Assembly (NCBI GenBank): GCA_022702545.1
Contig: JAHRBC010000004.1
Coordinates: forward strand, 1,054,001 to 1,118,000
Direction of reading: 5' to 3'
DNA length: 64,000 nucleotides
Origin: Phycomyces nitens
Lineage: Eukaryota; Mucoromycota; Mucoromycetes; Mucorales; Phycomycetaceae
The translations under genes and the position numbers were made by a program. Under the pieces are notes generated by a model. The model did not search any database and was not told where the DNA came from. It saw only the letters and a program-made list of their open reading frames with translations. Every line of letters begins with the position of its first letter. Position 1 is the stretch's first letter. Shown here piece after piece: positions 22,082 through 33,981 of the stretch.

Positions 22082-25000
22082 GTTTGCTTTATTATTATTT
22101 TATTAAAGAAGGTGGAAAGGGATAAAGAGAAGAAAGAAAGCTGGGCTCCAGATCTGTTTCAAAAGACACAAAAAAAAATATTAAAATTCACCTTCCACTG
22201 TGACACCTCAAACGATCGTCTTTGAAGAAATTATGTATATATATATAAAAAAAAAGTAGCGCCATATATTCCCCTTCATTTTCTGCATTTTCGGTTCTAT
22301 TTGTCTAGACCAAACTATAAACATATAAATAAATAAATAAAAATGGGTTTACTGGATATTGTATATAACCTTTGCCATTCCAAGTCAATTTATATTTGAA
22401 TATCTGTAAGCATCCCTCTTGACCCAATATTTCCCGATCAATAAACCCAAAAGACCAGACATCAGAGCATGTTAGCCAAATTGCTTGCCAATATATATAT
22501 ATAAATCTAATATCCAGGTTTTATCCCTAGTGAATTCGTGAGATTAATATATCTGTACATGTATAATGACACAAAATTGGAATAGCCCAAGAATAAGTAT
22601 AATTATTATCTATCATCATTACCTTTTCGTCTAGCACTAGCCAAGCTCAAGTTATTGCTCTATTGCCAACCCAAGACATTCTGTTCAAAAGGTCATTGGA
22701 TCTGTACGAGTCCCACAACTATCAATTCCACAATTAATCAATGGCCATTTTATTTTTATTGTTCCCTTAAAACCTTGTACTTTACCCTAATCTTTCCTAT
22801 CATAGAATATCCAGTTTTAAACATACAAGGACTACCCCGGCTATATCAGATGATGTGCTTAAACCACACAAGCTACAAGTACTAATTTATTGGATAATTG
22901 TTTCATTACTGTTAATTCATCAATACAAACTCCCCGTCTAATGGGTATATTAATACCATTATTGAGACATGGATACACAAAATAATATCCTCAAACATAT
23001 TCTTCTCCTTGTGGGCAGATAAGCTTACCTGAACAATAAGAACAATATTGTTTAATAGGCTAAAAGGCCAAGGAATATCACGCTCAATCAACCCCTAATG
23101 GAATCAAAAATTCTAGCTTTATCATTGATTATTAACCCTCGGAATATTTGCAGGATTTTCTTTTTTTAAAAAAAAGGGAGGGGGGGGGGAGAAAACAACA
23201 AGACTAGACATTTTTTTTCTCTTTGTTTTCTGTCCCTCGGGTCAGTGCTCAATTCCTGTTTTCTTTGTAGTTTCACCTGTGTACTACTTTAAACTCGATT
23301 ACTATTATCAAGACTCGCTATATCGTTATACAAGCATGTTTATATTTGTACGTGTTGAAAACAATCGCTTAATTATGGGCATCTAGCAATTGGCCTTTCA
23401 TTTCTACGAGTGTTAATGTGATTATATAGACTACGCCAGAACAAGATACAAATTCCCAAAATCAAACGAGTGCCGCAAATCTCGGAATATTCAAGTAGAA
23501 AAAGTAACACATTGGCTGGACTAGCATGCTAGTGCAATGTTGCACTTGTAGTTTTCAAGTCGAAGAGGAATCACTACTGCATTTTCAAATACGTTGAATC
23601 GTTTTTAAGGTCCCCCAACACAAACTTGTTAATAAAGGCTCTAGTTTAAACATATTATATAGTTGTAGGCACATATGATGTCTGTGTATCTTTTTGGATT
23701 ATATATGCTTAAATGTTTATAAGAAAGGGAAGGTCAGGAAGGACCAAAAAAGAAACCGATCATTTTACCGGACTTGTAGGACCGTAGTCAAGGGTACGGT
23801 ATGAAAGCCATCATTTCGGGCCCAGACAAGAGAGACATAGGATCAGATAGAGAGGCATCAGATATCAAGGTAGCCAAGCTTACAGTCTTGGTTACAGCAA
23901 AGAATAGGCCTTTATATTTTGCAATCCCACAGGACAATTCAAAATGTAAAAGCCAAAAAAAAAGACTCGAGGTTTTTTTTGTTTTTCAGGCTACTAGAAA
24001 TCTAATAAGAATCCCGAATAATGGCACACAGAGGCGGCTGAGTACTTTAGAATCGGCATCTCTGACCTCTTGTATTCTACCAGCTGTATGCTCAAGCTTA
24101 CTACCAAGCAGAGTTATGCGAAAGATAAAAGAGCTTTCTTGTACTTTTTTTTAGGGACTTGTGATTCAATGTTTATCATCACAACCTTTTATCAAGCCAA
24201 TTCACTTTTAATACACTTGACCCGGAATCCAGAATGTTTCGGTCTGAGCTACTAATAAAAGCATCTATTACTTGTGGCACAATGTCCTATATACGTTAAT
24301 ATTTCCACCTCTATAAGAAATACATGGAGTAGATATTAGAAAGCATATCGTATGGAATACTTTTTTATTATTTATCTATTTAAAAATACCGAATATTTCT
24401 GGTTTTACGACCACAAGTACAAGGGACATTAAGGGGGATTTTTACAGAAAGAATAATCAGCAAACAAGCAACGCAAAGCAAAGCAACGCAATGCAGAAAA
24501 AATACAAGAAAGAAGTACTTGGAATATAGAAATGAAAAAAAAGAATGAGAAACCAAGGAAAGTTGGACAAGGGAGATGGAGAGAGAGAGAGAGACAAAGT
24601 AGTGAGAAAGATTGGCTGTATTGGCTACGTTACCTGGAATAAATCGAACAGTGCCAAACCAAATTTTCTAAAAAGGTGTTGTCTTGGTGACAAGGGATCC
24701 GATATCAATCAGTTCAAGAACAAAAAAAAACAATAACAAGGTAGGGATGTGCAAATGACAAGGCAATGTGGGAGGCAATTGGTAGCAGTTGAATATAGCA
24801 AATGTGCCATAATGTAGAGTATATTCTATTTTTCCTAGATGGCATTGATATTATTCTCATTTACATCAAAGCAAGGCGGTATCCCTATGGACAGTCTTGA
24901 ATCTTTTCCACCATAAAAACATTATGCTGTGTTATCCACATGAATTATGAAAGTATAAGTATCAAGGCTAAAATCATTTATATAAATATTCAAAGTGTAA

Positions 25001-25552
25001 AGCACCTATGAACAAAGTTATATATAATTATCCAATACATGTTGTATTTGTTCAAAGTTATAAGAATGCCAAAAGAGTTGCTTTTGTCGATTTAAGCAAT
25101 GTGCATTTTGTAGACTGTATATAAAAGAGTAAAAAAAAAATACTTGTAAAATACAGGTACAATTATTTTGGAAATAGACAGATGAGGTCCAAAGGGTTGC
25201 AGAAATGATATACATTGTAGAACTACAACTGGTATAGATAAAGAACTATGTTTAATATTCAGAATATATAAAATAGCTTTGGAACCAGAAATACATTTTT
25301 TTCTGTTTAAACTTGTTTAATAAAGTGTATTATTTTTTTAAAGAAGAAGATATGAATCTCTAGTATAGATGGGCTATAAACACAAATTGATAAATACAAC
25401 AAGGAAGATTTCAAGGGACTATGGTTGTAGGTAGTATGAGGTTGGAAAGATGAGAATAGTGTGGTATATGCGTGTATAAGATTGTTTACTGGGTGGGTGT
25501 CTCGAGGACCTTTTTGGTCTCATTGACTTCATTCTCCTTGTTCCCATAGAGA
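22082..25552. other. long intergenic region
   Basis: About 3.5 kb with no supportable gene. A plus-strand frame at 23801-24154 has no family resemblance. A short A-run/G-run tract (AAAAAAAAGGGAGGGGGGGGGAG) lies around 23167-23192. Otherwise it is AT-rich with scattered homopolymers. Confidence 0.5.
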
Positions 25553-25653
25553 ATCGCCATTTACAGTCGTTGAAGTTAGGTTTGGGCAAAGTGAGAAAGA
25601 AATTGGCCAGAGTCTCCGAGTTTCGTCAAATTGTGGTTGAGGATTGAAAAATG
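25553..25653 (+). repeat. left 101-bp inverted repeat
   Basis: Exact inverse match to 28207-28307 over 101 bases, followed inward by GCCTGGCCTGGCCTGG. Perfect identity contrasts with the decayed interior. Confidence 0.95.
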
Positions 25654-25742
25654 GCCTGGCCTGGCCTGGCCAATTTCCAAAGTGTTTGACCAAATTCAAA
25701 AAAAAGATTTCTTGATTTTTTGATTCTGCATCTTTCTGTGTT

Positions 25743-25964
25743 ATGTCATCAGTTCTGAAACTTGGTTGTCACTTGTGCAAAAAAGTGGAAAACGTGCCAA
25801 AGAAAGCGAATCTTCGTAGACATTATAAGTTTGTACACGACATTGTTCTTCCAGCAGGCAAACAAAAACAAACAATAAGGCAAATGCCATTCCGGTCAAC
25901 CATGAATTCATTTGTCCTTCCTGCCTGGAAACTTTTGAATCACTTGAAGACCAAGGTATTGTGA
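25743..25964 (+). CDS. small C2H2-type zinc-finger frame (element-encoded)
   Basis: A 73-residue open frame begins just inside the left repeat. It contains CHLC and RRHYKFVH, a C-x2-C...H-x4-H arrangement like a C2H2/BED-type finger, with a second weaker hydrophobic segment after it. It may be the N-terminal DNA-binding part of the element's protein, now cut off by a stop, or an exon of it. No catalytic domain was identified. Confidence 0.45.
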   Translation: MSSVLKLGCHLCKKVENVPKKANLRRHYKFVHDIVLPAGKQKQTIRQMPFRSTMNSFVLPAWKLLNHLKTKVL

Positions 25965-26240
25965 TGAGGGTGAGGTCCCAGTCATGTGATTAGGAGGGGA
26001 CGATTTGTCTCATTACCATTAGCTCTTGAAATAGCCCCACAAATTCATCAAATAAACAACAGTCTTCTTTCCACTCCAATATTGTATATTGATTATACAG
26101 TGTCTACACAAGAATCCTCACCCTATTTCATGTATCAGTAGCTAGTCGTTAAGCGCAGTTTATAAGCTTATCGAGAGCATAATAGATACAGTATTCATTT
26201 GGAGAGCCACATCATCACGTAAGAAAGCGCTTCATTAATA

Positions 26241-27576
26241 TCCATATTAAAGGTACTCAAAACACGTTTCCTGTTGATTTTTATAGCAGCGTTTTATATA
26301 CGCCAAACGAAGGCGATGGTTTAGCACCGACAAACTCTTTAGGCGAATCGGTGTCAATAATTGATCCACGTTTGCCTCATTATCCAGTTTCGAAGCTGTA
26401 ATGTTGGGCGATGTTCGGATCTTTGGTATACGGTGCGGTATGAACTGGAGGTCTTTTACAAGAAAAGGCAGTTATACGCACAGTAATGGATATGGGTTGG
26501 TGAAGAGGCACGACACAAACGATACAGCAAAGTTGTAGAAAGTTGTATATTGGGTATTCTCTTGGCGTTTCAGACAATTCAAAGTGACCAGAGCGACCTA
26601 TGCTCTCTGCGACAAATATAGACTTAACGGAAAAAGAACCTCTTTTATCCAATAAGCTGTTACAAGCCTAATAACTACAAGACCTCCAAAGTAGTACTAT
26701 CCACTGATAACGTCGCCATTGTGCTCCTAGTATCTCATCCTCACACCAGACCGAACTGTCTGTTGCTCCGACCCGGACAACATCACACCTCATTATCCAG
26801 TTTCGAAGCCCATTACAGTAGTAACAAAAGGTCGAACATATGATGAGGCTGTTTTGCACGCCTGTAACGTCTCCAATGCAAGCGACCAAGAAAAATGTAA
26901 AACATTGTACGTGGTGGATTCGCTGTCATTGCGACCATTTTCCCACGTGGATGCAAACGGTTGTGAAGAAAATGGACTTGCCAGTCAACGCCTTGTGAAT
27001 AAGATGTCTGGAGAGTAGCAAGCCATTAAATCTATTCTACCATTGAAGCGGTCCTTCGAGTCCATGAACGTGAGCATCTGCATCAACTGTTCTCCAGAGA
27101 TTGTTCCTGCCCTTACCAACATAATCTCATCATCGCCAAATTGGTAGCAAATTCGATGCAAATTCGATGCAGACAATTCTTACTCTCTTTGCCATGCATC
27201 AGGTCCTTTCACCAAATCTCACGTATGCCAACCATTTACCATTTTTACATTGGCAGACTATGACCGTGGAACCTCACCTTTATCATCACTATCTCGGCAT
27301 ATAACAACGATTGTGCTGCGACTCAGAGTACGCGCTACTCTGGCAAAGGCAACAGTTGAATCTTGCTTGAGTCAAGGGAACCTTGACACCCAAGATGCGT
27401 TTAGGGCCATCATTGCTTTGTATGGAGAAAGCGATGAGATTCTCATCCTCGGCAATAGCGAGTTGAGCAAGAGACTCGAGATTGTAGCCAACTCGTTGGC
27501 GCCGTCACTGGTTGCCACGAATGACTATGTGGCAAAAGAAATTGCGCTGGCCTTCCAGTTCTATTGTTGTATTTAG
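26241..27576 (+). pseudogene. broken protein-coding remnant inside the inverted-repeat element
   Basis: Three protein-like plus-strand blocks follow one another: about 26241-26396 (ends DPRLPHYPVSK then stop), 26788-27016 (starts PHYPVSK, ends KMSGE then stop) and about 27155-27576 (ending YCCI). The first two share the PHYPVSK junction through a 22-bp direct repeat, so the DNA between looks inserted. Stops and a short tandem duplication (AAATTCGATGC, about 27150-27172) separate the second and third. No known domain is recognised, so no function is assigned. Confidence 0.5.
26375..26809. repeat. 413-bp segment flanked by 22-bp direct repeats
   Basis: The same 22 bases occur at 26375-26396 and 26788-26809. 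Joining across one copy would continue the surrounding reading frame. This fits an insertion with target duplication, or a slippage duplication. The segment itself contains minus-strand open frames of unknown meaning. Confidence 0.7.
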
Positions 27577-28206
27577 TGGTTGTCAGACCACTGTCATGTG
27601 GATCAGTTGTGACTAGACTTCTCTACCTACATTTAAATAGCCTCTGCAGTTGTTAACCACGCTCCTTGAGAAATATAACTTTTTGAACATATACTACCCC
27701 CTTTAGTATCACCGTTTATTTTAACACTCTAATTAACCTGAATCTGTATCTTCGTATAGCATATCCCTTACTGAATTCACCCAATGAGCATTCTGTAAAT
27801 GCCCAATCTCTCTTCTCCCAATTCCAATGCATTTTTTGCTGTTATTTTTTTATTCAATCACTTCCTCCAATACTTTGCGGAACTCATCTCATGCCTATCT
27901 CCTTTAGCTGTGCATTTATAAATACCCTTCTTCCCATATTCATGTGTTTTCCCAATTACTTTTATCCGGTCACAGCAACCAGGTTTATCTTTACTAAAAA
28001 AAATGCTCGTTTTGCGTGATACTGGTATTTTGCGAAAACGTCAGCCTGTCGATGCATTTTATTTTCAGTCTCATCCGAGGTATTGATCAGTAAAAACAAC
28101 AGTAATTACAAAATAGAAAGTCGATGAGTCTCTATGTAATCTCTTTATTAAAGATCACTTTGGAAATTGGCCACCATAAGTTGAATTTGACCAGGCCAGG
28201 CCAGGT

Positions 28207-28307
28207 CATTTTTCAATCCTCAACCACAATTTGACGAAACTCGGAGACTCTGGCCAATTTCTTTCTCACTTTGCCCAAACCTAACTTCAACGACTGTAAA
28301 TGGCGAT
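28207..28307 (-). repeat. right 101-bp inverted repeat
   Basis: Exact inverse copy of 25553-25653. Inward of it the CCTGG units are preceded by a TCAAATTCAA block that is placed differently at the left end, so the sub-terminal parts have been rearranged. Confidence 0.95.
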
Positions 28308-29062
28308 CTTCCTCTAGGGCGAATTCGTTTTTCGTGCAACCTGAATTTGTTTTCGCCATTGAGTGAATTTTTACTTTCTTTTTAACAGTGGTTATTAAAA
28401 AGACATATATATGGGCTTTATGAGGTTACACAACTGTAATTCAGAAACTGTGATTGGCTTAGAAATTCGCACATAATATGGCGTCATGTTACGAGCTGTC
28501 TGGGGTCTAATCCATCACCTTGAAGATGTACAGAATTACTAGATTTCAACCCAAAAATGAAGCGACTGCAAAATATACATATAAAGATTAAACTTTGTAT
28601 TCTATCATTAGTCATTCGATACATGAATTCGATACCTAAATTTCGCGTACGATTTGTTGTATTCTTTTTTCATAGAGGCCAAATGGTGTTGGACATTATA
28701 TAGATTGCACTCTAGACAGAGGCCAATTGCCTCTTGTTGTTATGAATGTGCTGAGCAGTTATTGTAAGAATAATAGCTCTTTATTAATTTTTGCTATATT
28801 GCCACATCCTAAACTCTAGGTACATATTTATTGGCACAAATAAGTCTCTAAAATTGTCACACCACTCAACTTCACACCAAGGCGTGTATTTTGCTTTCAA
28901 TGTCCGGATTCCACAGAAAAGCAGCCTGAATTGATTGCATTGCGCGGGATGACGAAACAACAGTCACTTGCTTTATCCCTTTCCATATAGAGAAATTTAA
29001 TTTTATAAACCCCTTGTAACGAAGAATTCAAATCCTACTTGTTCTCTTTTTTTTTTCCAACC
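28308..29062. other. intergenic, promoter side of the persulfide dioxygenase gene
   Basis: No gene seen. A pyrimidine-rich leader (CTCTTTTTTTTTTCC) immediately precedes the ATG at 29063. Confidence 0.5.
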
Positions 29063-30585
29063 ATGCTCTCACTACGGTTACAAGCTCTCTACAGACCTAC
29101 AAGTATATGTACAGCACAATTGGCTGCCCTGAAATTTCGACGCAGTTTCTCAAATACGCCCCACAATTTTGCGGTCAAGTCAGTAGAAGGCCCTGAACTG
29201 AAAGAATGGCTCAAACACCAACAAGAAACAGATCCGTTTCGAAAGCAGCTCTGTCTTGTGGATGTGCGCGAACGCCATGAGATAGAGAGCACAGGAAAGA
29301 TTCCTGGAGCATTGAATATCCCGTTTGGTGTCTCAAAAGAGCAGCCTGAACTGTTTAAAGAAGTCTTGTCTGATCTTGACAAGAATACAAAGGTGATTAT
29401 TGTCAGGTACGAGCCAAGCTCGTTGCCGGTTAAATTATAAATATATTCAATTATCAGGCCCTAATACTCTTTCTAGACTGTTTTCCATTGTATGTCTGGC
29501 CGTCGAAGCCATGCAGTGGCTGATATTGCGATTGAACTTGGTTTTAAGAATGTCTACAATCTTGAAGGAGGCTGGAAAGCTGCAGAGATGATTCCTCACC
29601 AGCCCTATGCCAAAAACCATTCGCCTTGGGTGCACACTCTCTTTGAAAAAGAGACAGAAACCGCACAATATATAGTTACAGATATCGGTAAGAATTATAC
29701 ACGGGATATTCAAAGGGCTATTCTGACCATCAGATCTAAATAGAAACCAGAGAGGCCTATATTATTGACCCTGTATTGGATTATGATCCATTTGGATCAT
29801 TTGTACATCCAAGCACAGCTAAACAGATTATTGAATTTGTCAAGAAACATAAGCTCAATGTAACCAAGATCATCGACACACATGTCCATGCAGACCATCT
29901 TTCAGCAGCAAGCTACCTAAAGACCCACCTGGATAGCAGACCCGAGTTTTGGATTGGAAAGAATGTAACCAAGGTCCAAGATGTGTTTAGTAAAAAGTAC
30001 AACTTCCCTAAAAACGACTTTTGTGCCAATGGAGAGCAATTCGATCGCCTGGTTGACGAAGGAGAATCGTGGACATTGGGTGAAAACATTCAATGCGATG
30101 CGCTCTTTACTCCTGGACACACTCCTGCCTGTCTCTCGCACAGAATAGGTGATGCTGGATTTGTGGGTGATACCTTGTTTATGCCAGACATTGGCACTGC
30201 ACGATGCGATTTCCCTGGAGGAAGTGTTGAGGATATGTACAAGAGTATCCACAAGATATACGACCACTGGTTAGATGATACCCGGATATATGTTGGCCAT
30301 GACTACCCTCCACCTGATTCTGGCAGAGATTATGATGTGATGACTAGTCTTGGTGCTCATAAGCGATTTAACAAGATGATCAATACCAGCGTTCCTGTTG
30401 ATGAATTTGTCAAGATGCGGAAAGAGCGTGATGCGTCACTAAAGGCCCCCCGGTTCATTCACCCTTCTTTACAAACAAACCTTCGTGGTGGCCATTTACC
30501 AGGTCGAGAGCAGCCTGTAGATGAAAACGATGACCCTGCCTCTGTCAGTCGGTTCTTTAAGATCCCTGTTAGATGGAAAGATTAA
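29063..30585 (+). CDS. mitochondrial rhodanese-persulfide dioxygenase fusion
   Basis: Three exons (29063-29392, 29477-29687, 29744-30585) encode 460 aa. The N-terminus (RLQALYRPTS...RRSFSNTP) is Arg/Ser-rich without acids, like a mitochondrial targeting peptide. Residues ~40-155 form a rhodanese domain with DVRERHEI and the active-site loop HCMSGRRS. Residues ~165-460 form an ETHE1-type metallo-beta-lactamase fold: THVHADHLSA (H-x-H-x-D-H), PGHTPACLSH, GFVGDTLF and YVGHDYPP. The enzyme oxidises glutathione persulfide to sulfite in mitochondrial sulfide detoxification, and the rhodanese part handles sulfane sulfur. The donor of intron 1 must be AAG|GTGATT, because the nearby GTACGA donor breaks the frame. 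Confidence 0.92.
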
Positions 30586-30997
30586 GTCATCAAAATAGTC
30601 TCGTACCAACTCTACATACATCACACAATAAACATTTTATACTTATTAGCATACAATGGGTAAATATTTGGATTTATTGTATGCAGCTTGCATCTTAAAC
30701 AAACGGGTTCTTTATTGATGGATCTGAAATAAAGCTGGGGGGTGTATCTGATTCCATATTTACTTCTTTTGTTCTACGTTTTAGGAAAAATATATATACA
30801 TATATATATACAATATTCAAGGGACAATAATGAGCATGGCCTAAGCTTTACCTTATGCTTTGTGCCAAAGATGTCAGAAAATACAAGCCATAAAAAGGAG
30901 GGGTCCCTCCCTCCCCCTTGGTTTGGCGAGACTCGTGGAACTGCAACCCCAGCTTCAGTTTGATCTTTAATACTTTTTTTTTCTTCTCTTGAAATCC
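30586..30997. other. intergenic
   Basis: 3' region of the dioxygenase gene (AATAAA at about 30627 and 30729) and leader of the next gene. Nothing else seen. Confidence 0.5.
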
Positions 30998-31668
30998 ATG
31001 AAATCCCCTCCTTTCTCTGAAGAAGCAGATTATCCTGATGAGTTTGTGCCTCACGGTAAGAAATAACGATAGTATAGGTACCAACAATTGAAATATTGTT
31101 TCAAAAATATGATTTATTGACCATCTTTCGTTTGGATATAGCCTCATTAAACTACCTCCCTTTTTTCTGTAAATCCGGTTTGACAAGTGTCTTTAGCTAT
31201 CGACCCCCGACCTGTTCTATCCTTACGCTTGGGATTGGTTGGAACCTGACATGTAGAAGTAACCAACTTCAGTACTGGAGGCAGATTTATCCTTTTCGCT
31301 GTCTTGGCTTGTGCCATGTACCAAATTGCCCGGCTTGTCGGGTACTGGCTATATGCGAAATACCAAGCCCAGTACACGAACTACGATTGCCTGTTGTTGA
31401 TTTAGCTATAGATCCTTATGAGACAGACACTTTACAAAAAGACAGTACAGAAGGCGAGAGTGAGTCTGTAGACCAAGAGCTTCCTTTACGCCCAAGAAAG
31501 ATTCGCAACACCTTTTGGCCCATTCGAGCCTTTTATTCTTTGGTCCAACTGTCGGTTACAATCACCAGCACCTGTCCATGGCTTATCTTTAGATTATTAG
31601 ATGGCATGCTTTCAAAGATATTCGATTCAATCGAAGATTATGATAATAGCACTGATAACAGAAAGTAG
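30998..31668 (+). CDS. unidentified protein, possibly membrane-associated
   Basis: Best model: exon 30998-31055 and exon 31142-31668 (194 aa), with junction GTAAGA...ATAG in phase. The N-terminus MKSPPFSEEADYPDEF is acidic. The last ~70 residues read like a real protein (acidic linker, then FWPIRAFYSLVQLS with a hydrophobic helix). The middle (31200-31400) is ambiguous. Another frame there reads FILFAVLACAMYQIARLVGY, a more convincing transmembrane helix, but I could not connect it with ordinary-sized introns. I recognise no family. It lies between, and in the same direction as, the dioxygenase and the phosphodiesterase genes. Confidence 0.45.
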
Positions 31669-31960
31669 AGTAAAACTTGCTTACCAATAATAAATATAAC
31701 AAGCATGGCTGTGAGCAAGCATATTATGATCATTTTCTTCTTCCTATATATTGGCTTTGTCGGTAGCCAAAAAAAAAAAACCTGTTGGAAAGCCAAGTAT
31801 TTTTGTATGAGAAACAAGCTTTGAGCTTGAATTAAACCAAAAAGGAAGTTAGCTTAACACATTGCTCCCTGTCCCAATCTTCATTCAAGATTCATCAACC
31901 CCCGCCTCCTATAGAATCAAACTCGCCATTGTCTATGACAAACGAAAAGAAACTCACGAA

Positions 31961-33981
31961 ATGACGAGATCAACCAGTGAAGATATTCCATTAACAGCCT
32001 ATACCTTGACAAATCCCGATGAGATTGAACCTTCCACTCCAGAAGAAAGCACAACCCAGGGCCGAGAAGGAGAGGAAGAGCATTTGATTGACAAGGATGA
32101 ATCCGATGCCGATGATGATGCCTGGCTTGAGTCTGGAGAAGACGAAAACGGCGATCAACTCAATCCAACATTATGGGTAAAGTATTTGATAGGATATATA
32201 GCACCTTTATTGATTATTTACATTGGATAATATCTGTGCTGGTACAAAACGATAATAATCTTAGGATCTTCCTTTATTGCGATACACTCTTCTTGCTGTG
32301 ACCGTAGGCCTCTTGTTTGTCCTATTTAAGCTGCTTGTTGTCAAGTACGGACATGGGTCTGAACATCACAATCGCCCTGCAGAACACATGTATTTTAATG
32401 GGACAGATTACTTTGGACCAACTGTTGTCCTGATATCCCTCGATGGATTCCGAAGCGAGTATCTTCAGCGAAATATCACACCAAGCCTTTACGAACTAGG
32501 TAATTAAGACCATAACCAATTATTGTTGTGCAAACTGGTATTTAAATAGTCCGTTTTGCCTACAGCTTCCAAAGGCATTCGTGCTGAATATATGCACCCT
32601 TCTTTCCCGGTAAGTAATCAATTGGCTTATTCCCATACCTCTTTATTAAACCAAATTTGTTCTTGTACGCTCCATGGCTTAGCCTAGCACATTCCCCAAT
32701 CATTGGACATTGGTAACTGGCCTTTATCCCGAAGCGCATGGAATTGTAGGCAATACGTTCTACGACCCAGCATTGGACAAAGAGTTTGTCTATAGTGATG
32801 GTGAAAGTACTAAGCAGTCTGAATGGTGGGGTGGAGAGCCGGTAAGGATTCTCAACAAATACATGTCGTGATGGAATATGGGTCACAGGAGGCTTAAAGA
32901 ACCCCACTGATTTTTTTTTTCATTATTGAATTGAAGCTTTGGGTAACCTCAGCCTTACAAGGACTTCGTACAGCAGTTGATATGTGGCCTGGATCAACAG
33001 CCTCGGTCAACCATGTCAGAGCCAATTTTGTGGTCGGGTTCAACAGCACTGTCACCCCTCGTGAAAAGATGGATAATGTGCTTGGGTGGATCGATTTAAC
33101 TGCGGATGAAAGACCTCAGTTTATGGCTGTGTATGTTCCTCAAGTCGATATGGTTGGTCATACACATGGTCCTGATAGCAAAGAAGTAAGTCCTTTAAGG
33201 ATCTCAATATAGAGTTGCGACTGAATAAATGTATCTTAGATCAACGAGAGTATTATCGATGTAGATAAAGCTATTGGACATTTAATGACTGGGTTGAGTG
33301 ATCGTAACTTGGGGAGACACGTACATGTTATAGTCGTAAGTCTATCGAACGTATTGGTTTACTGAAAAAGAACGGTTAAATTAAAAGGGATTGTATTTGT
33401 AGGTTAGTGACCATGGAATGTCATCCACAGGCCCATCAAAGCTCATTTACTATGATGACATATTATCGCCTGAATCACTCGCTTCTTTACGTGAACGAGA
33501 AGCAATGCCTCTTCTCGACATTCGACCAAACGCAAACGCATCTTTTGACAAAATGGTAGACAAGATCTATCGTGAACTTCACAACTACACCGAGAATACC
33601 CCCAATCCTCATTTCCAGGTCTTTCTACGCGAGAATGTGCCATCCCGTTATCACTACAGTAATACGGACCGTATAACCCCTATTGTTGCTATTCCAGACG
33701 TCGGCTACACATTTGTTCTTCATGACGAAGTTGCTCCTAATCCCCACAAAACATTTCTGACCTTGGGGCATCATGGTTATGATAATCTTGCTCCAGATAT
33801 GCGAGCTATTTTCATTGCAAAGGGTCCTAAACTGAACCTTCGTTTTAACCATGGGGCAACGCTTATTCCATTCTTTAATATTGAAATCTACGGCCTTGTA
33901 ACAGAGCTACTGAACATAGTAGCTGCGCCAAATAATGGTACGCTTCACGGAGGGTTCTTTGCGGCAAGTTTGCGTGATTAG
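31961..33981 (+). CDS. ecto-nucleotide pyrophosphatase/phosphodiesterase
   Basis: Seven exons (31961-32176, 32265-32499, 32566-32609, 32683-32841, 32937-33185, 33240-33335, 33403-33981) give 525 aa. It is a type II membrane protein: acidic cytosolic N-terminus, one membrane helix around residues 75-98 (LLRYTLLAVTVGLLFVLFKL), then a lumenal/extracellular NPP (alkaline-phosphatase superfamily) domain. Motifs: VLISLDGFR (metal Asp), PSTFPNHWTLVTGLYPEAHG (nucleophile Thr), PQVDMVGHTHGP (Asp and His), VVSDHGM (Asp-His) and LGHHGYDN (His). All expected zinc ligands are visible. Family members hydrolyse nucleotide pyrophosphate/phosphodiester bonds, for example yeast Npp1. Exon 3 is only 44 nt. The intron before 32937 ends in AAG. 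Confidence 0.93.

Larger units (their letters stand above)
25553..28307. mobile_element. decayed element bounded by 101-bp perfect inverted repeats
   Basis: The sequence at 25553-25653 is repeated exactly in inverse orientation at 28207-28307. Just inside, both ends carry CCTGG tandem units and a shared GGCCAATTTCCAAAGTG block in different arrangement. Between the ends lie a zinc-finger frame (25743-25964) and pieces of a long plus-strand protein (about 26241-27576) broken by stops and by a 413-bp segment flanked by 22-bp direct repeats. I cannot assign a transposase family and saw no convincing target-site duplication. Terminal inverted repeats with internal coding remnants suggest a DNA transposon or derivative; this is inference. 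Confidence 0.65.

Noticed and set aside
23801..24154. 117-codon plus-strand frame
   Set aside because: No domain, no splice-consistent partner exon and composition like random AT-rich DNA.
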